A DNA stretch of 64,000 bases from Pictodentalium vernedei (GCA_031216915.1 CM062296.1:790268823-790332822), one strand, 5' to 3'; shown: positions 1-11,015, numbered from the stretch's first letter. The notes: generated by a model not told the origin, from the letters alone. A program made the numbers and translations.

Positions 1-1
1 C

Positions 2-1354
2 ATTCTTCAGAGGTACGGCAACGAGTTAACGCTTCAGAACGATGTTCAGAATCTTCTTCTATTGCTCCGACGTCTCGGTTTTATAGTAAACGAGGAGAAG
101 TCGGATCTGGTGCCGTCCAAGTCATTCACTCATCTGGAAATGAGCTTCGAGACGCACAACAATCTCGTTCGTCTGCCGTTAACCAGAGCGAAATTAGTCA
201 GTTGTTACGCTCACTATTGTCTGCACGCAGACAAAGTCACGGCGAGAGAATTTATGAGACTGATAGGTCTGTGCGGAGCCGCCGCGGATCTCATTCCGAT
301 GGGGCGGCTACACACACGTCCTCTTCAAATTTTCCTGACTCAGAATTGGAGTGTGAAAATTCATTCGCTCGATGTAGACGTTCTCTTGTCAGATCAAGTG
401 AAACAAGAGATTCAGACTTGGGCAAACATTCAGTGGTTAACTCAAGGAGTTCCGCTGCAGTTGCCGGATCCGAGTTTTACCGTTATGACGGATGCCAGTC
501 AAACAGGTTGGGGTGCATCATTAATCCCAACGGATTCGAGATGCCAGGGTCTTTGGGATCCGCAATTCCTGTGCAAGCACATAAACATCAAAGAAATGAT
601 GTCAATTTGGCTTGCGTTACGTCACTGGATGGACATTATTCACGATGCTCATGTCCAAATCCTATCCGACAATACGACAGTAGTGGCGTATATACGGAAT
701 CAGGGAGGCACTCATTCAGTTCCGTTGTTCAATCTAACGGAAAGAATCCTTCTGTTTGCGTTAGAACATCACGTTCTTCTTTCGGTCCGTCACATACCGG
801 GTCGTCTGAATGTGCTAGCAGACTCCCTTTCACGAAAGGGTCGCTTGTTGCCGTCGGAGTGGACTCTCAACAAACAAGTATTCAATCAGATTTGCTACCA
901 ATGGAAACGGCCAATGATAGACTTATTTGCGACACATCTCAACAATCAGTTGCAGACGTATGTGTCTCCGTGTCCGGATCCAAGAGCATTTGCAGTAGAC
1001 GCTCTGTCGATCCCTTGGGACGGAATGATAGGATATGCGTATCCTCCAGCGCCGTTAATTCAACAAGTATTGCTAAAGATAAAACAATCTCAATGCAAGA
1101 TTCTGTTGGTAGCATCTCTGTCGCCACAGAGACCGTGGATAAATCTACTCAGGTGTCTGTTGTGGGACCTACCGCGGAAGCTTCCTCCACGAGAGGATCT
1201 TCTTTCGCAGGGGAAATCGCGCCAACTCCATCACAACCCGCAAGGTCTCAACCTTCACGTTTTTCCGTTGTGCGGTCCTTCTTGCATGGCAAGCACTTTA
1301 CAGGACGAGCAGTGGACGCGATTTCTAACTGTAGGAGGACCTCCTCTTCGCTAA
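2..1354 (+). CDS. DIRS pol, C-terminal part: RT end, RNase H, DAM-like methyltransferase region (copy A)
   Basis: Partial frame, open from base 2 to the stop at 1354, with no start in the window. It begins just after the RT active-site YLDD. The RNase H domain follows: MTDASQTGWGA holds the first catalytic Asp (codon at 491), then KEMMSIWLAL (Glu; preceded by R rather than K-K/G in this copy), ILSDNTTVVAY (Asp) and GRLNVLADSLSR (Asp). Next comes a segment with IDLFATHLNNQL and YAYPPAPLIQQVL, the pattern of the DAM-like methyltransferase region found in DIRS elements. The product would copy element RNA into DNA and remove the RNA strand. Its last 454 nt overlap the YR frame. It looks intact as far as it can be seen. 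Confidence 0.88.
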   Translation: MLQRYGNELTLQNDVQNLLLLLRRLGFIVNEEKSDLVPSKSFTHLEMSFETHNNLVRLPLTRAKLVSCYAHYCLHADKVTAREFMRLIGLCGAAADLIPMGRLHTRPLQIFLTQNWSVKIHSLDVDVLLSDQVKQEIQTWANIQWLTQGVPLQLPDPSFTVMTDASQTGWGASLIPTDSRCQGLWDPQFLCKHINIKEMMSIWLALRHWMDIIHDAHVQILSDNTTVVAYIRNQGGTHSVPLFNLTERILLFALEHHVLLSVRHIPGRLNVLADSLSRKGRLLPSEWTLNKQVFNQICYQWKRPMIDLFATHLNNQLQTYVSPCPDPRAFAVDALSIPWDGMIGYAYPPAPLIQQVLLKIKQSQCKILLVASLSPQRPWINLLRCLLWDLPRKLPPREDLLSQGKSRQLHHNPQGLNLHVFPLCGPSCMASTLQDEQWTRFLTVGGPPLR

Positions 1355-2310
1355 ACTATGCGGCTAAGTGGAAGGTTTTTCGTCGTTGGTGTAGGGATCA
1401 TTCTGTAGATATATTTGATCCCTCTATACCAGACATTGCAAACTTTCTAGTATACTTGTTTGACGTAATCAAACTGCAGCCTGTTACTATAAAGGGTTAT
1501 AGATCTATGTTATCTGATACCTATGCACATCATGATAGTTTACAAATTGGATCTAATGTCTCTTTATCGAAGTTGGTTAGAAACTTTTCGATAAATAGAC
1601 CCAGAACTCTTAGATTAATTCCTAAGTGGAATTTAGCTTGGGTTCTCCTTAAATTGAAGGAAAAGCCATTTGAACCTCTTGGGACAGTAGATTTCAAATT
1701 CTTATCTTATAAGACAGCTTTTCTCTTAGCTTTCTCTTCTGCCAGAAGAGTCAGTGAGCTTCATGCACTATCGGTGGATGATTCTCATTATCGTAGTGTT
1801 GGGAACACTATCACCTTCACTACTAATGTGGGTTTTTTAGCTAAGAATCAGGCTCCTAATAAATATCCGGAACCTATTGTTATTAAGGCTCTTCCGTCTT
1901 CAGACGGGCGTAGGCCTTTACTCTGTCCTGTTAGAGCACTACGTATCTATAAACAGAGATCTCAGTTTATCAGAAAGGGACGGAAATGTTTCTTTCTGTC
2001 TTTGATGCCTAATAGAAAGGACATTTCAGTCCATTCTATTGCTAGATGGATTCAGTTAACTATCCGTACTGCTTATGAAGATTTATCTTCTTCTCAGCAG
2101 TCTGTGCTTAAGATTTCTGCTCATGAAGTAAGAGCTCTTTCTACTTCCTGGGCTTATGCTAATAGTGTTGCTATTACAGATTTAATGAAGGCTGCTTATT
2201 GGTCTCAGCCATCCACATTTACGAATTTTTATCTCAGAAATATTGAGTCCATTTCTGGAGACCTGCATTGTTTAGGTCCGTTATCTGTTGCTCAGAATGT
2301 CGTCCACTAA
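901..2310 (+). CDS. Tyrosine recombinase (YR) of DIRS copy A
   Basis: A frame of 469 codons from an ATG at 901, which is the same ATG used for copies C and H. The frame is open upstream to about 202, but that extension only mirrors pol. The C-terminal half has the tyrosine-recombinase tetrad: RRVSEL (Arg283), HEVRALSTSWAY (His408, Arg411) and TFTNFYLR (Tyr444). The N-terminal part (KWKVFRRWCRDHSVDIFDP, then IPDIANFLVYLFD and VTIKGYRSMLSDT) resembles the SAM-like DNA-binding domain of this family. The enzyme would integrate a circular DNA copy without target duplication. It is open throughout and the same length as the copies in C and H. The start codon is inferred. Confidence 0.88.
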   Translation: METANDRLICDTSQQSVADVCVSVSGSKSICSRRSVDPLGRNDRICVSSSAVNSTSIAKDKTISMQDSVGSISVATETVDKSTQVSVVGPTAEASSTRGSSFAGEIAPTPSQPARSQPSRFSVVRSFLHGKHFTGRAVDAISNCRRTSSSLNYAAKWKVFRRWCRDHSVDIFDPSIPDIANFLVYLFDVIKLQPVTIKGYRSMLSDTYAHHDSLQIGSNVSLSKLVRNFSINRPRTLRLIPKWNLAWVLLKLKEKPFEPLGTVDFKFLSYKTAFLLAFSSARRVSELHALSVDDSHYRSVGNTITFTTNVGFLAKNQAPNKYPEPIVIKALPSSDGRRPLLCPVRALRIYKQRSQFIRKGRKCFFLSLMPNRKDISVHSIARWIQLTIRTAYEDLSSSQQSVLKISAHEVRALSTSWAYANSVAITDLMKAAYWSQPSTFTNFYLRNIESISGDLHCLGPLSVAQNVVH

Positions 2311-2909
2311 ACAGTTGCAACTATAGTTATGCAGGCTTTCTGTTCCGGCAGTGACTCCGTCCGGCTGCCCTCTTCGCTCTGGGCTATTTGACCCAGGGCA
2401 AGGGGAAGGGGGGGGGGGGGCGGGTGTTCCCTTAGGTCACCTGCTTTATAGTGAAAAGCAAGGGAATGCCTCCTCCAAGTCAGTATTTCTGAGTCGCTTC
2501 CGGGATGGTTTTAAAGTGTAATATTAATGTTTAAATTCATTCATGTCTTATTTTTAAAGTGTAGCTCGGTGTGAAGCATTTGTATATGTCAAGTGTCAAA
2601 CGGGCTTTAATATACAATACTCGGACACTTTTAAATGATTATAAAGAGTCTCAATTCTCTGGACTACTTTATTTATTGGCTTGCTTTAAAAATAATTAGT
2701 ATAAGGGTTATACTGGATGTTAATAGAGAACATGAATGTTATTGTGCTCAATTATTAAGGGTAGTGTATCTTTCTAATTTAATATTAAATAAGAAAGATA
2801 CATGTAAAGCCTAATACTCCTTTTCTCCTTAAGGGGTTACCTCTTTACTATATAGTTGAGCTTATTGGATTTTCCTCTATGTCCTAGGCCCTCCAGCCTG
2901 TTTACTATT
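2311..2909 (+). other. 3' non-coding region of DIRS copy A with hairpin and G-run
   Basis: No coding frame. It begins with a conserved block holding a short hairpin (CTGGG, 8-nt loop, CCCAG near 2381-2398), followed by a 13-nt G-run at 2408-2420. The remainder is AT-rich and matches the same region of copies C, F, G and H almost base for base. Its role is unknown. It would be the 3' untranslated part of the element transcript. Confidence 0.7.
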
Positions 2910-3296
2910 CAGCTAAGTCTGGGTCATTGGTACAGTATAAAAATGTTAAAAAATTTATAGTAATTTATATATTTTTTATACTTGCCAATGACCCAGACGG
3001 GGATGGCCCTCCCTGGAGTTGGGAAGTCTTGCCTTCCCGCTGAGTACATAGCGCTGACCAGGCACTGCCAGTAAGAATGATAATTGGCGCCAATTTCGGG
3101 ACGACTGCGTCACTGCGCATGCGCAGTAGAGGCGTAGTATGGAGGTCCTTTAGGACATGATTTCTTTTTGTTTTGGATGCAAATTTTGGGGATTGGGGGG
3201 CAAAATTTGTGTTTGGCCCTGGTTTTGTTGGAGTTAGCACCAGCTAAGTCTGGGTCATTGGTAAGTATAAAAAATATATAAATTACTATAAATTTT
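2910..3296 (+). repeat. ICR (2910-2999) and right inverted terminal repeat (3076-3296), copy A
   Basis: The ICR reads as the reverse complement of the element's left end (GTCTGGGTCATTGG then CAGTATAAAAAT) joined to the reverse complement of its right end (GTTAAAAAATTTATAG then CCAATGACCCAGAC). The right repeat is the inverted counterpart of the left repeats seen in the other copies (ATTGGCGCCAAT, GCGCATGCGC, GCTAAGTCTGGGTCATTGG). This head-to-head arrangement is diagnostic of DIRS elements. Confidence 0.9.
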
Positions 3297-4805
3297 CTCA
3301 ATTTTAACCCTTTGAAACAAATGTGATACTTGTTTTTTTTTACTTTTATGTGCAGGTTTTGAGGTTTGTCTTTCTTTTCTTCCAAGTGGAGACTTACCTT
3401 GTAGCATATTGCCTATTTTATGTTAGCATGCTTCTTGGGGGGCTATTATTATATTATTTAACCCTTTAGCTGCTTATTTACTTTAATTTTGGACTTTTGT
3501 GTGCAGGTTTTGGACCTTTTTTTTTTTTTTTTTTTACTCCAGCCACCCCTTTACATTGGTCACCTGTTGGTGAGCCACGGGGTACTGATACCCCCTCTAG
3601 TTGTGCCTAGCACTGGCCGGTTTTGGCCATTATGTTGGGTAAAGGGTAAAATAGATTTTATGCTCCGAAAAATTTTTCAGTTTAACAAAAAGTTGCCAGT
3701 TTGTCTGTCCATCCATCCATCCATTCGTCCCTCCATCTATTTGTCCTTTCTTTCTTTGCAAGTTCCATACAGAATTGATTCATTGGACATATCTTGTTCA
3801 CACTTCATACAATGCTTGCTCATGACTCAAGAGTGTTTAATGACCTTGACCCAATTTCATAAGGTCAAGGTGTCAGATTGTTTGTTCATTCAAACTTTGT
3901 CTACTCCATAAAAAATAATTTAATAAACAGATATTGTTCATACTCCTCTCAATGCTTCCTTGACACTCAGTCATGTGTCATCATTTTGACACAATGTCAA
4001 GGTCACAGACTGTTTATCCATTCTAATTTTTCTGGTCATGAATAAATGATTCAATGCACAGATCTTGTTCACACATCATACAATGCTGTGTCATGACTCT
4101 AGGGCGTGTCATGATATGGTGCCTGTCATGACAGTCTCCAGAACAAAACTTACGTACAGTTGTGCACACAATTAGTTTTTACTGTCATTTTTACCACTAC
4201 ACTTATTTGATAGAGCTTTTCTCCATTGCACTACTTACTATTGCTATCATGCATATTCTTTTGAGGCTAATATTCAGAATACATTCGTCAGCTCTGCTGA
4301 TATCTTGTTTATTCAAAAATCTTCATTCAAATTTTAATGTTTTTTCATTTATTGTTTCACTTCAATGCAGGTCATAAGCTGTGCCTTTAGGGCAAAATAT
4401 TAATTTTTATTTGATTATCCAAGAAATGTTCATGGCTACTGTCATCTGCCATTTGGGTTGAGTAAAGTGTTTATGCCATTCTCTGTATACCTCTTTTGAG
4501 AGTTCCAGCCTTTAACTCTTTGAACTCCAGAGGCTGCTTTACCGTCCCAGGGACATGGTGCATCATACTTTCATTAAGTAGGATGCCTGCTAAGTTAAGG
4601 GTGGGGAAGACCAATCAATATTTTCAACGAGCAGCCCTAAGGCTGCACGTTGAAAATATTGATGGCTCTATCCCCTAATAATAAATATGGATTCATCCAA
4701 TTTCTTCCCTTGATCTGACATGGGAGATACCACCAAAGTTTAGGGGGTTAACATTTATATTGCACCCTGCTTTGCTGACTTCTTATTTAAGTAATGCTTT
4801 TTTAG
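3297..4805. other. Non-coding host DNA with degenerate repeats
   Basis: No supported gene. There are two diverged direct repeats beginning TTAACCCTTT and running into GTGCAGGTTTTG (about 3312-3375 and 3459-3515). A stretch near 3605-3655 ends in TTGGGTAAAGGG, so the area probably holds a decayed TTAA-type MITE. From about 3700 a CCAT/CTTT-rich simple repeat is followed by about three diverged units of roughly 125 bp (3780-4110) marked by TTGTTCACAC, CAATGCTT and AAGGTCA. 4110-4805 shows nothing recognisable apart from a pyrimidine-rich stretch before the exon at 4806. Confidence 0.5.
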
Positions 4806-4901
4806 AATGTGATTCATCTTGTGATGGCTGTTATGGATCTGGTAATGACAAGTGTACACAATGTAAAGATGGATATAAAAGTGAAAACAATGTGTGTGAA
4901 G
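4806..4901 (+). CDS. Exon of a CRELD-like gene: furin-like cysteine-rich repeat
   Basis: A 96-nt exon candidate preceded by a T-rich tract ending TTTTTTAG and followed by the donor G|GTAGGC. Read in phase 1-1 it gives ECDSSCDGCYGSGNDK then CTQCKDGYKSENNVCE. The spacing C-x3-C-x2-C-x7-C-x2-C-x10-C is that of the furin-like repeats in CRELD proteins (cysteine-rich with EGF-like domains, ER-resident or secreted). Its last base plus the first two bases of the exon at 50974 complete an Asp codon, giving CEDVNEC, which is exactly how CRELD proteins pass from this repeat into a calcium-binding EGF domain. The gene runs on the + strand. Upstream exons are not found. Family assignment is by pattern only, and another EGF/furin-repeat protein is possible. 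Confidence 0.68.
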
Positions 4902-4984
4902 GTAGGCTAGTTTGTATTATTCTGAAGTGTATCAGATGGATATGCAATAAAAAACCATAGATAACCTTTTGTGTGGTTAACTTT

Positions 4985-5365
4985 GTTTCAGGATGGCCGG
5001 TTCTCATTGGATTACCGAAGTTAAGTACTGTTGAGCCTGGTTAGTCCTTGGATGGGCGACCGTCTGAGCGATCGATTCGGACTCCCGCATTGTGTCCTTG
5101 GGCAAGCACTTAACCCCGATTGTCCACAAGGGGGCACGATGATGCCGTGCACTGAGGCGTACTGCACATTGATGGTGCACATGTCTTCAGCCAATCTAAC
5201 CCTGCTTGTGCTGTAGTGCAGAGTTTTGAGGTCGGGGAGCTGGCAGTTGCTTGTCGTTACTTGGTGGTTCCCTCCGGGTATACTCCGACTTCCTCCACCC
5301 ATAAAACTGTCACCGACACGATATGACCTTGGCTGTTAAAGTGTTGTTAAACTTTAATAAAAGAA
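4985..5365 (+). mobile_element. 5S-rRNA-derived SINE (SINE3-like)
   Basis: The head (about 4988-5055) matches the internal-promoter half of eukaryotic 5S rRNA: GAAGTTAAG (box A region), GAGCCTGGTTAGT (intermediate element) and TTGGATGGGCGACCG (box C). It is followed by a body starting near TGTCCTTGGGCAAGCACTTAA that recurs in the tRNA-headed SINEs at 52352, 53530 and 56537. It ends near 5365 after CTCCACCCATAAAACTG and an A-rich tail. The 5' part of 5S is missing and the sequence runs on into SINE body, so this is a retroposon and not a 5S gene. Confidence 0.8.
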
Positions 5366-5641
5366 AACAAATAATTCAGGATGGCCAGATGTCCTTTGAT
5401 TTCAGAAAAAAGTTTTCAAAATCTTCAAACACTTGAAAGCATTCAGGTTCAGGAGTTTAACCCTCAAGGTCCTGGACAATTGTCCTGAATTCACACCTGG
5501 CCACAGTTGGCACACATCCAATGGCTTTGGAGTCAATTTCTGGTCAAGTCTTGGCTGCCTTAACAGACAGCCAAGATTTGTCTAGAAACCACTGCCTAGG
5601 TAAATTGTTTATTGCCAGGATGACCTCCTCAAGATGACATG
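5366..5641. repeat. Fold-back repeat W, copy 1
   Basis: About 270 bp without coding potential, related to 53568-53803. Both carry GTCAAGTCTTGGCTGCCTTA next to its inverted copy (GGCAGCCAAGACTTGAC in copy 2; slightly mutated here at about 5551-5585), followed by TAGAAACCACTGCCTA and ATGACATGTTA. The right end appears to continue after the MITE at 5646-5886, in the 42 bp up to 5930, because copy 2 has the two parts joined. Class unknown. Confidence 0.55.
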
Positions 5642-5645
5642 TTAA

Positions 5646-5886
5646 CCCTTTACCCAATGAATCGCCCGCATCCGCCCGCGTAATATGCGAATTCAGCAGC
5701 TGAAAAAATATTATTTTTCGAAAATTTTCAACAAAACCATATCATGTGACTACTCTTTGGAACGAGCTCGTCGAGCTTGTTCCAAAGAGGGGTCACATGA
5801 TATGGTTTTGTTGGAATTTTTTGAAAAAATTTAAAAAATGATATTTAAAATAATAAATTTTGAAATCGTCTGTGTTGGGTAAAGAG
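5646..5886. mobile_element. Palindromic TTAA MITE (piggyBac-like ends), copy M1
   Basis: Flanked by TTAA (5642-5645 and 5887-5890). Ends are CCCTTTACCCAA at the left and TTGGGTAAAGAG at the right. TTAA duplication plus CCC/GGG ends fit a non-autonomous piggyBac-type element. The core 5729-5813 is a near-perfect palindrome (CAACAAAACCATATCATGTG and its complement around GAGCTCG). No coding capacity. Confidence 0.75.
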
Positions 5887-6003
5887 TTAAGAGTACATGT
5901 TTGGAGATCGTAAAAGTCGGAAATAGGCCTTTAACCCTTTACCCAACGAATCACCCGCATCCGCCCGCGTAATATGCAAATTCAGCAGTTGAAAAAATAT
6001 TAT

Positions 6004-6202
6004 ATTTTTATACTGTACCAATGACCCAGACATAGCTGGTGCTAACTCTTAAAATATAGGGCCAAACACAAATTTTGCCCCCCAATCCCCAAAATTTGCA
6101 TCTAAAACCAAAGAAAACATTTCCTGAAAGGCCCTCCACACTTCGCCTCTACTGCGCATGCGCAGTGTCAAGGACGTTCTGAAATTGGCGCCATTAATCA
6201 TT
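6004..6202 (+). repeat. Left inverted terminal repeat, copy B
   Basis: Runs from ATTTTTATACTGTACCAATG to GGCGCCATTAATCATT. It is the inverted counterpart of 12697-12921 and matches the left repeat of copy D closely. Confidence 0.85.
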
Positions 6203-7094
6203 CTAAGTTTGGCCCTTCATCAGTTAACATCTGACTGATCTTTGTGCTTGTAAATCTCAGTTTAAATGATGCCAGACACATAAATATTAGTGAAATGGTG
6301 ATTCTAAGGAGGATAGAGAAGGAGGAGAGGAAAAAATGTGTGACAGAATATTATCAGGGCTGTAACTTAAAATTTTTTAATGAAATTATGTTAAGTTACC
6401 TATTTTCGAGGCAGCAGCCATTTTGTTGTCATTCTGATTATTTAGTTACACTGTTTTTTAAGTGTTTTCCTCTCTCCCTGTCCTTTAAGTCCCCCCTTGC
6501 TATTCGCCCATGCTTTTGGCATAGTTTTTGTAATTATTATTACTAAATTTTCTTGGGAGTTTTAGCTGAATAACAGAATGAATTCTGTTCTTTTCCCCAT
6601 GTTTACGTCTTCACCTACGGGTGTTTAGGCATTGTGTTCTGCATCTACCATCTGATGTTCTGCAGTTTCTTCCCTGGAAGTCTCTGTTTTGCATCAGATA
6701 GTGTCTTTTTGGTAACTGATTTCGGGCCTGGGTGCCTGGAGTCTTATTTTAGTGTTTTTACACTCATTGTTTACATTTACAACACCCCTCTGTGTGAGGG
6801 GGGGATTTCTGGAAAATAATATCTTCATGTTATTTTAATCATAACTAGATACATTATTATTGTTCGTAAGTGTTGAATAAATTGTTTAAAATATTTTTAA
6901 AATTTTTGTCCACACTTAGGCTTGGGATCCATTGGGGCTCAACGTTACTTTTCAGAAACTTGGGCTGTTCTAAAAAAATATTTTTTCAAAATATTTTGAT
7001 TTCAATTATTTTTTCTATATTAATGGATCATATTATTATTATGTATTTTGATTGCCAGGGGTTAGTGCGAGTACCAGGACTTGTTTTCTTTTCA

Positions 7095-10040
7095 CATTGA
7101 AAGGATATTGTTCAGTTGTAATAAGAGGAAGTCTTCCTCTGACTTTATAATCATTCTATATGTGGTCAGTGTACTCGCATTAACTCCTGTTCTGTATCGT
7201 ATGATTTCGATGACAATATGGGAAGCGTATGTCACGGTATGTTATTGGGGAATTGGACACTCCGGTCCTTTCCCCGCAGGGTCACTCTACTTTATCAATT
7301 TCTATTTCAGACGATCAAGATTAGGGTGATGTATCTGTGATGTCTTCCAACAGTGTGCCTCCGTCGTCACAATTAATGAAGGGCTAGCGGAAAAGTGCTC
7401 ATGTAAATACGCCAATTGCCTAAGAGGACCCTAGTAGGTTCGACGGCCTTTGACGTCCGCTAGCTCGCCCGGTGTAGCGTCCATTCACCGAATGGTTCGG
7501 CAGCCGGGTTCATCCGTTGCGGTCTAGAAGGAATTTTGGGGTGATGCGAGCACTATAAATCAACCTAATGCACACCCAGTGACGGCGGATCGGAGGGAGA
7601 ACGGAGGAAGCCTTTTAGTCCGGTTCATAGCTCGTTCCGGTCCATCCGGACGGCAAGCGAGAGAGGCCCCTCTCTCGTTCAACAACATCTGGCCCCAGAT
7701 GTTGTGGTACAAATGTTTCGCATTTGGAGCATACATCCGTCGCTCGGGACGCTCCGACATATAGTCAGTCCGGAGTAGACTGTCAATAAGGCTTCCTCAT
7801 TCTCATAGTTGCGCACACGACCGCTCTTGGCTACGTGACCACAGATATCCAGCCAGCTTCGCCAGTCAGAGAATCATCGGCGACCAGGTCACACCATCCG
7901 GTAGCCAGGGACACGAGGCCTGCAGACTCCGGACGTTCGCATAGGAAGTGTGCGGGAGTCAACGTACACGGAGCTTCCGGCGGCAATGCATCGTAAGACC
8001 GCTATTGTACAGGCCTCGGGAACGGACGTGCTTTCCTAAATAGCACAGTTTATCGCAGCATCCCAGCATCAACTGAATCTGTCGCATATTTTTTATCCGA
8101 CGATGCTGGGTTGGGACGCTCCACGGTAGCGGGTGCGGACGTCCGAAAATTTCATCCGGTCCGACGGGATACCGAAAGGGATTTGGAGGATTTCGAGCTT
8201 TCCCTTTCGGAACAACATATGCTGTTGTGTATGTCATCTGACTTGGTCTTCTACAGCTTCTTTTGTCGGACCAGAATGCTGCGATGCCGGATAAGAAACT
8301 GATAGCGTCGGTGGACTTAGAAATTTTTGGTTCGGTTCAGGGACATCGTCCCTCAGTTCCGACATAGTCCAATAATGTCACACAAACTTTAGAATTATTG
8401 AACGACGCTATATATATTATTATTATATGCTTGCTATAACCAAGCATTTCTGGTTTCTTGTTCGCAAAGTTACGGAGATGTCTTTCAAAAGTGTGCCTCT
8501 GTCGTCATAGTTAATGAAGAGCTAGCGGCAATAAGTGCTCATGGAATATGTCTATCGCCTACGGAGTGACATTCGCTAGCTCACCCGGTGTAGCGTACAT
8601 TCATCGAATGGTTCGGCTGCCGGGTTCGTCCGTTGCGCTCTAGGAAGGAGATTTGGGTGATGCGAGCACTTTAATTACTTTAGTACTCACCCAGTGACGG
8701 CAGATTGAGGACAGATCGGAGGAAGCCTGTTAGTCCGGTTCCTGGCTTGTCCAGGTCCGTCCGGGCTGTGAGCGAGAGAGGTCCCTCTCTCATCCAACAA
8801 CATAGGGGACCGCATGTTGTGGTTCAGATATTTTACATTCGGAGCATATGTCTGTCGGTCGGGACGCTCCGTTATATTGACAGTCCGAGAGACTGTCCTT
8901 AATGCTTCCTCATCCTCACAGCAGGGCACACGACCGCACATTGGCTACGTGACCTCGAGTATCCGATCAGTTTCGTCATTCAGTGATTCCACGGCGAATA
9001 GGTCGCGCCATCCGGTAGCCAAGGGACACAAGGCCTATACACTCCGTTCGCTCGCATATTGGTAGTATGTACGGGGTAACGATCACGGAGCTTCCAGCGG
9101 CAATGCATTGTACGACCGCTTCTCCTCAGGCCTCAGTGACGGACGTGCTATCCGAGTTAGCACAGTTGTTTCGCAGCATCCCAGCAATTGACAGTTTCTT
9201 GGTCGAATCAGGAATTATCCGACGGCGCTGGGTCGGTGCGGTCCGCGGTTGCATCAGGTACGGACGACCGAACGCTTTATAGGGTCTGACAGGATGGCGA
9301 AAGGGATTCGAAAGATTTCGAGTTTTCCCTTTAGTAGTATCAGAAGCTGCCTTTCATATCTTCTGGCATTATCTTCCAGTGATTGTTATTTCAGACTTCA
9401 TTGCTGCGATCATGGATAAGAGAGTTATAGCGTCATTGGACTCGGATTTTTCGATCGGTTCAGGGACATTGTCCCTGACTTACCGATGCAGTCCAATAAT
9501 GTCATTACAACCTGTGTTCTATTTTTCGACGCTATATATACATACAAGCCTGCTACCAAGCATGATAGTTTAGTTTCTTGTCCGCGTTGCTCATTTCTGC
9601 CGTTTTATCATTTATACGAATAGTTTATTTTGGCAGAGCAGGGCATACCGAGAGTTCATATGCGTCTAGTCGGTGTGGTTGAAGACTGGAAATATTCTTT
9701 TTCGCCGTTTATGTCTTTTCCAACTTCAATGTTGGAAACGACATGATGTATAGTAGACTTAACTTAGACGCTTTATCATACGTAATCCGCCTTACTGAGG
9801 CGTTATCATTACGTCTTCAAGAAAAGATTTACGGGATATTATTCTCAATGTAATTTCTTTTGAGGGCAGTAGTTTGTTCACGTATAACTCCGCCCTTCAG
9901 TGGCTGATTGGAGTTGGTTAGACGTGACGCAGCCCTAGCTACATCCACACGCGTGGATAGTAAGGTTAAGAACTCTCTCAGAGTCGCTTCGTTCTCGGAG
10001 GAGCTTCTCTTCGACGGCAACTTTTCGGCAATCCATGAAT
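7095..10040 (+). pseudogene. gag remnant of DIRS copy B, internally duplicated
   Basis: Begins where other copies have ATGAAAGGATATTG, but the ATG is ATT here. The Cys-rich N-terminus is broken by stops. Recognisable gag blocks (AGCTAGCGG, the CGAGAGAGG hairpin, CGAATGGTTCGG) occur twice in a row, at about 7335-8472 and 8473-9600, so this gag carries a tandem duplication. The end is fused to pol by the RT deletion. No frame longer than about 90 codons survives and it cannot make a working Gag. Confidence 0.8.
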
Positions 10041-11015
10041 TGCTCGATTTACACGTTCTCTTGTCTATCTAGTGTTACAAGAGATTCAGACTGGGGCAAA
10101 CATTCGGTGGTTGACTCAGAGAGTGCCACCGCAGTTGCCGGACCCGCGTGTTGCTGTTATGACGGTTGCCAGTCAAACAGATTGGGATATAATACTGATC
10201 CCAACGGATTCGAAGTGCCAGGATCTTTGGGTTCCGCAGTCTCTTAGCAACCAATTTTCTTCCGCGGAATAATGTTTTTTAGGCTTGCTTTATGTCATTG
10301 CATGAACATTATTCAGGAACGCATGCCCAAATCCTGTCCGTTAATTCGACAGTAGTGGCGTATCTCCGGAACCAGGGAGGCACTCTTTCGTTTCCGTTAT
10401 TCAATTTAATGGAAAGAATCCGTCTGTTGGTTATAGTACACCAAGTTCTGTTTTGGTCCGTCATATTCCGGGTCGTCTGATTGTTTTACCGGACTCCCGT
10501 TCACTTAGGGGTCGCTTGTTGCTGTCAGAATGGACTCTCAACAAACAAGTATTCAATCAGATTTGCTATCTATGGGAGCGCCCAATGATGATTTATTTAC
10601 GACACAGCTTGCTAATCAATTGCAGACGTAGGTGTTGGCTTGTCCAGATCTCTGAGCTAATGTTGTTAACGCTCTATTGATCTATAGGACAGCATGATAG
10701 GATACGCGTATCCTCCGGCGCTGTTGTTTCAGCAGGTATTGCTAAGATAAACAACCACAATACATTTCTGTTGATAGCATCTCTATCTTCACAGAGATCA
10801 TGGGTAATTTACTCTCTTGTCTACTGTGGGTCTTAACGTGAAATCTTCCTCAATGTGAGGATCTTTTTTCACTGGGTAAATCGTGTCATCTTTATCACAA
10901 CCCGCAAGGTCGCAACATTCATGTATTCCATTGTGTGGTCCGTATTGCATTGTAAGCATTGTACTGGACGAGCTTTGGACGCGATTTCTTACTATAGGAG
11001 ATCCTCTTCTTCGCT
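10041..11015 (+). pseudogene. RNase H and methyltransferase remnant of pol, copy B
   Basis: Starts directly in the segment just before RNase H (LQEIQTGANIRWLTQRVP). It retains the ghost of the RNase H domain (AVMTVASQTDWD, where the first catalytic Asp is changed) and of LPDSRSLRGRLLLSEWTLNK, then a decayed methyltransferase-like region. Multiple frameshifts. The RT domain is absent because of a deletion, not decay. Confidence 0.75.

Larger units (their letters stand above)
1..3296 (+). mobile_element. DIRS-type YR retrotransposon, copy A (3' half only)
   Basis: The window opens inside the reverse transcriptase region, immediately downstream of the position where copy C has its YLDD motif. 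What remains is the end of pol, a complete YR frame, a 3' region with a 13-nt G-run (2408-2420), an ICR (2910-2999) and the right inverted terminal repeat (about 3076-3296). It is close to copy C over its whole length. The last bases differ from the other copies (a CTC replaces TTAAC), so its end may be slightly truncated. The left half lies outside the window. Confidence 0.93.

Noticed and set aside
2965..3385. Minus-strand ORFs of about 91 codons recurring in several places
   Set aside because: They are translations of the DIRS inverted terminal repeats; they recur because the repeats recur.
3489..3911. 140-codon ORF as a gene
   Set aside because: Built from a poly-T run, a CCAT simple repeat and degenerate repeats; no domain.
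4988..5055. Functional 5S rRNA gene
   Set aside because: Only the internal-promoter half of 5S is present and it continues straight into SINE body; the 5' part and terminator are missing.
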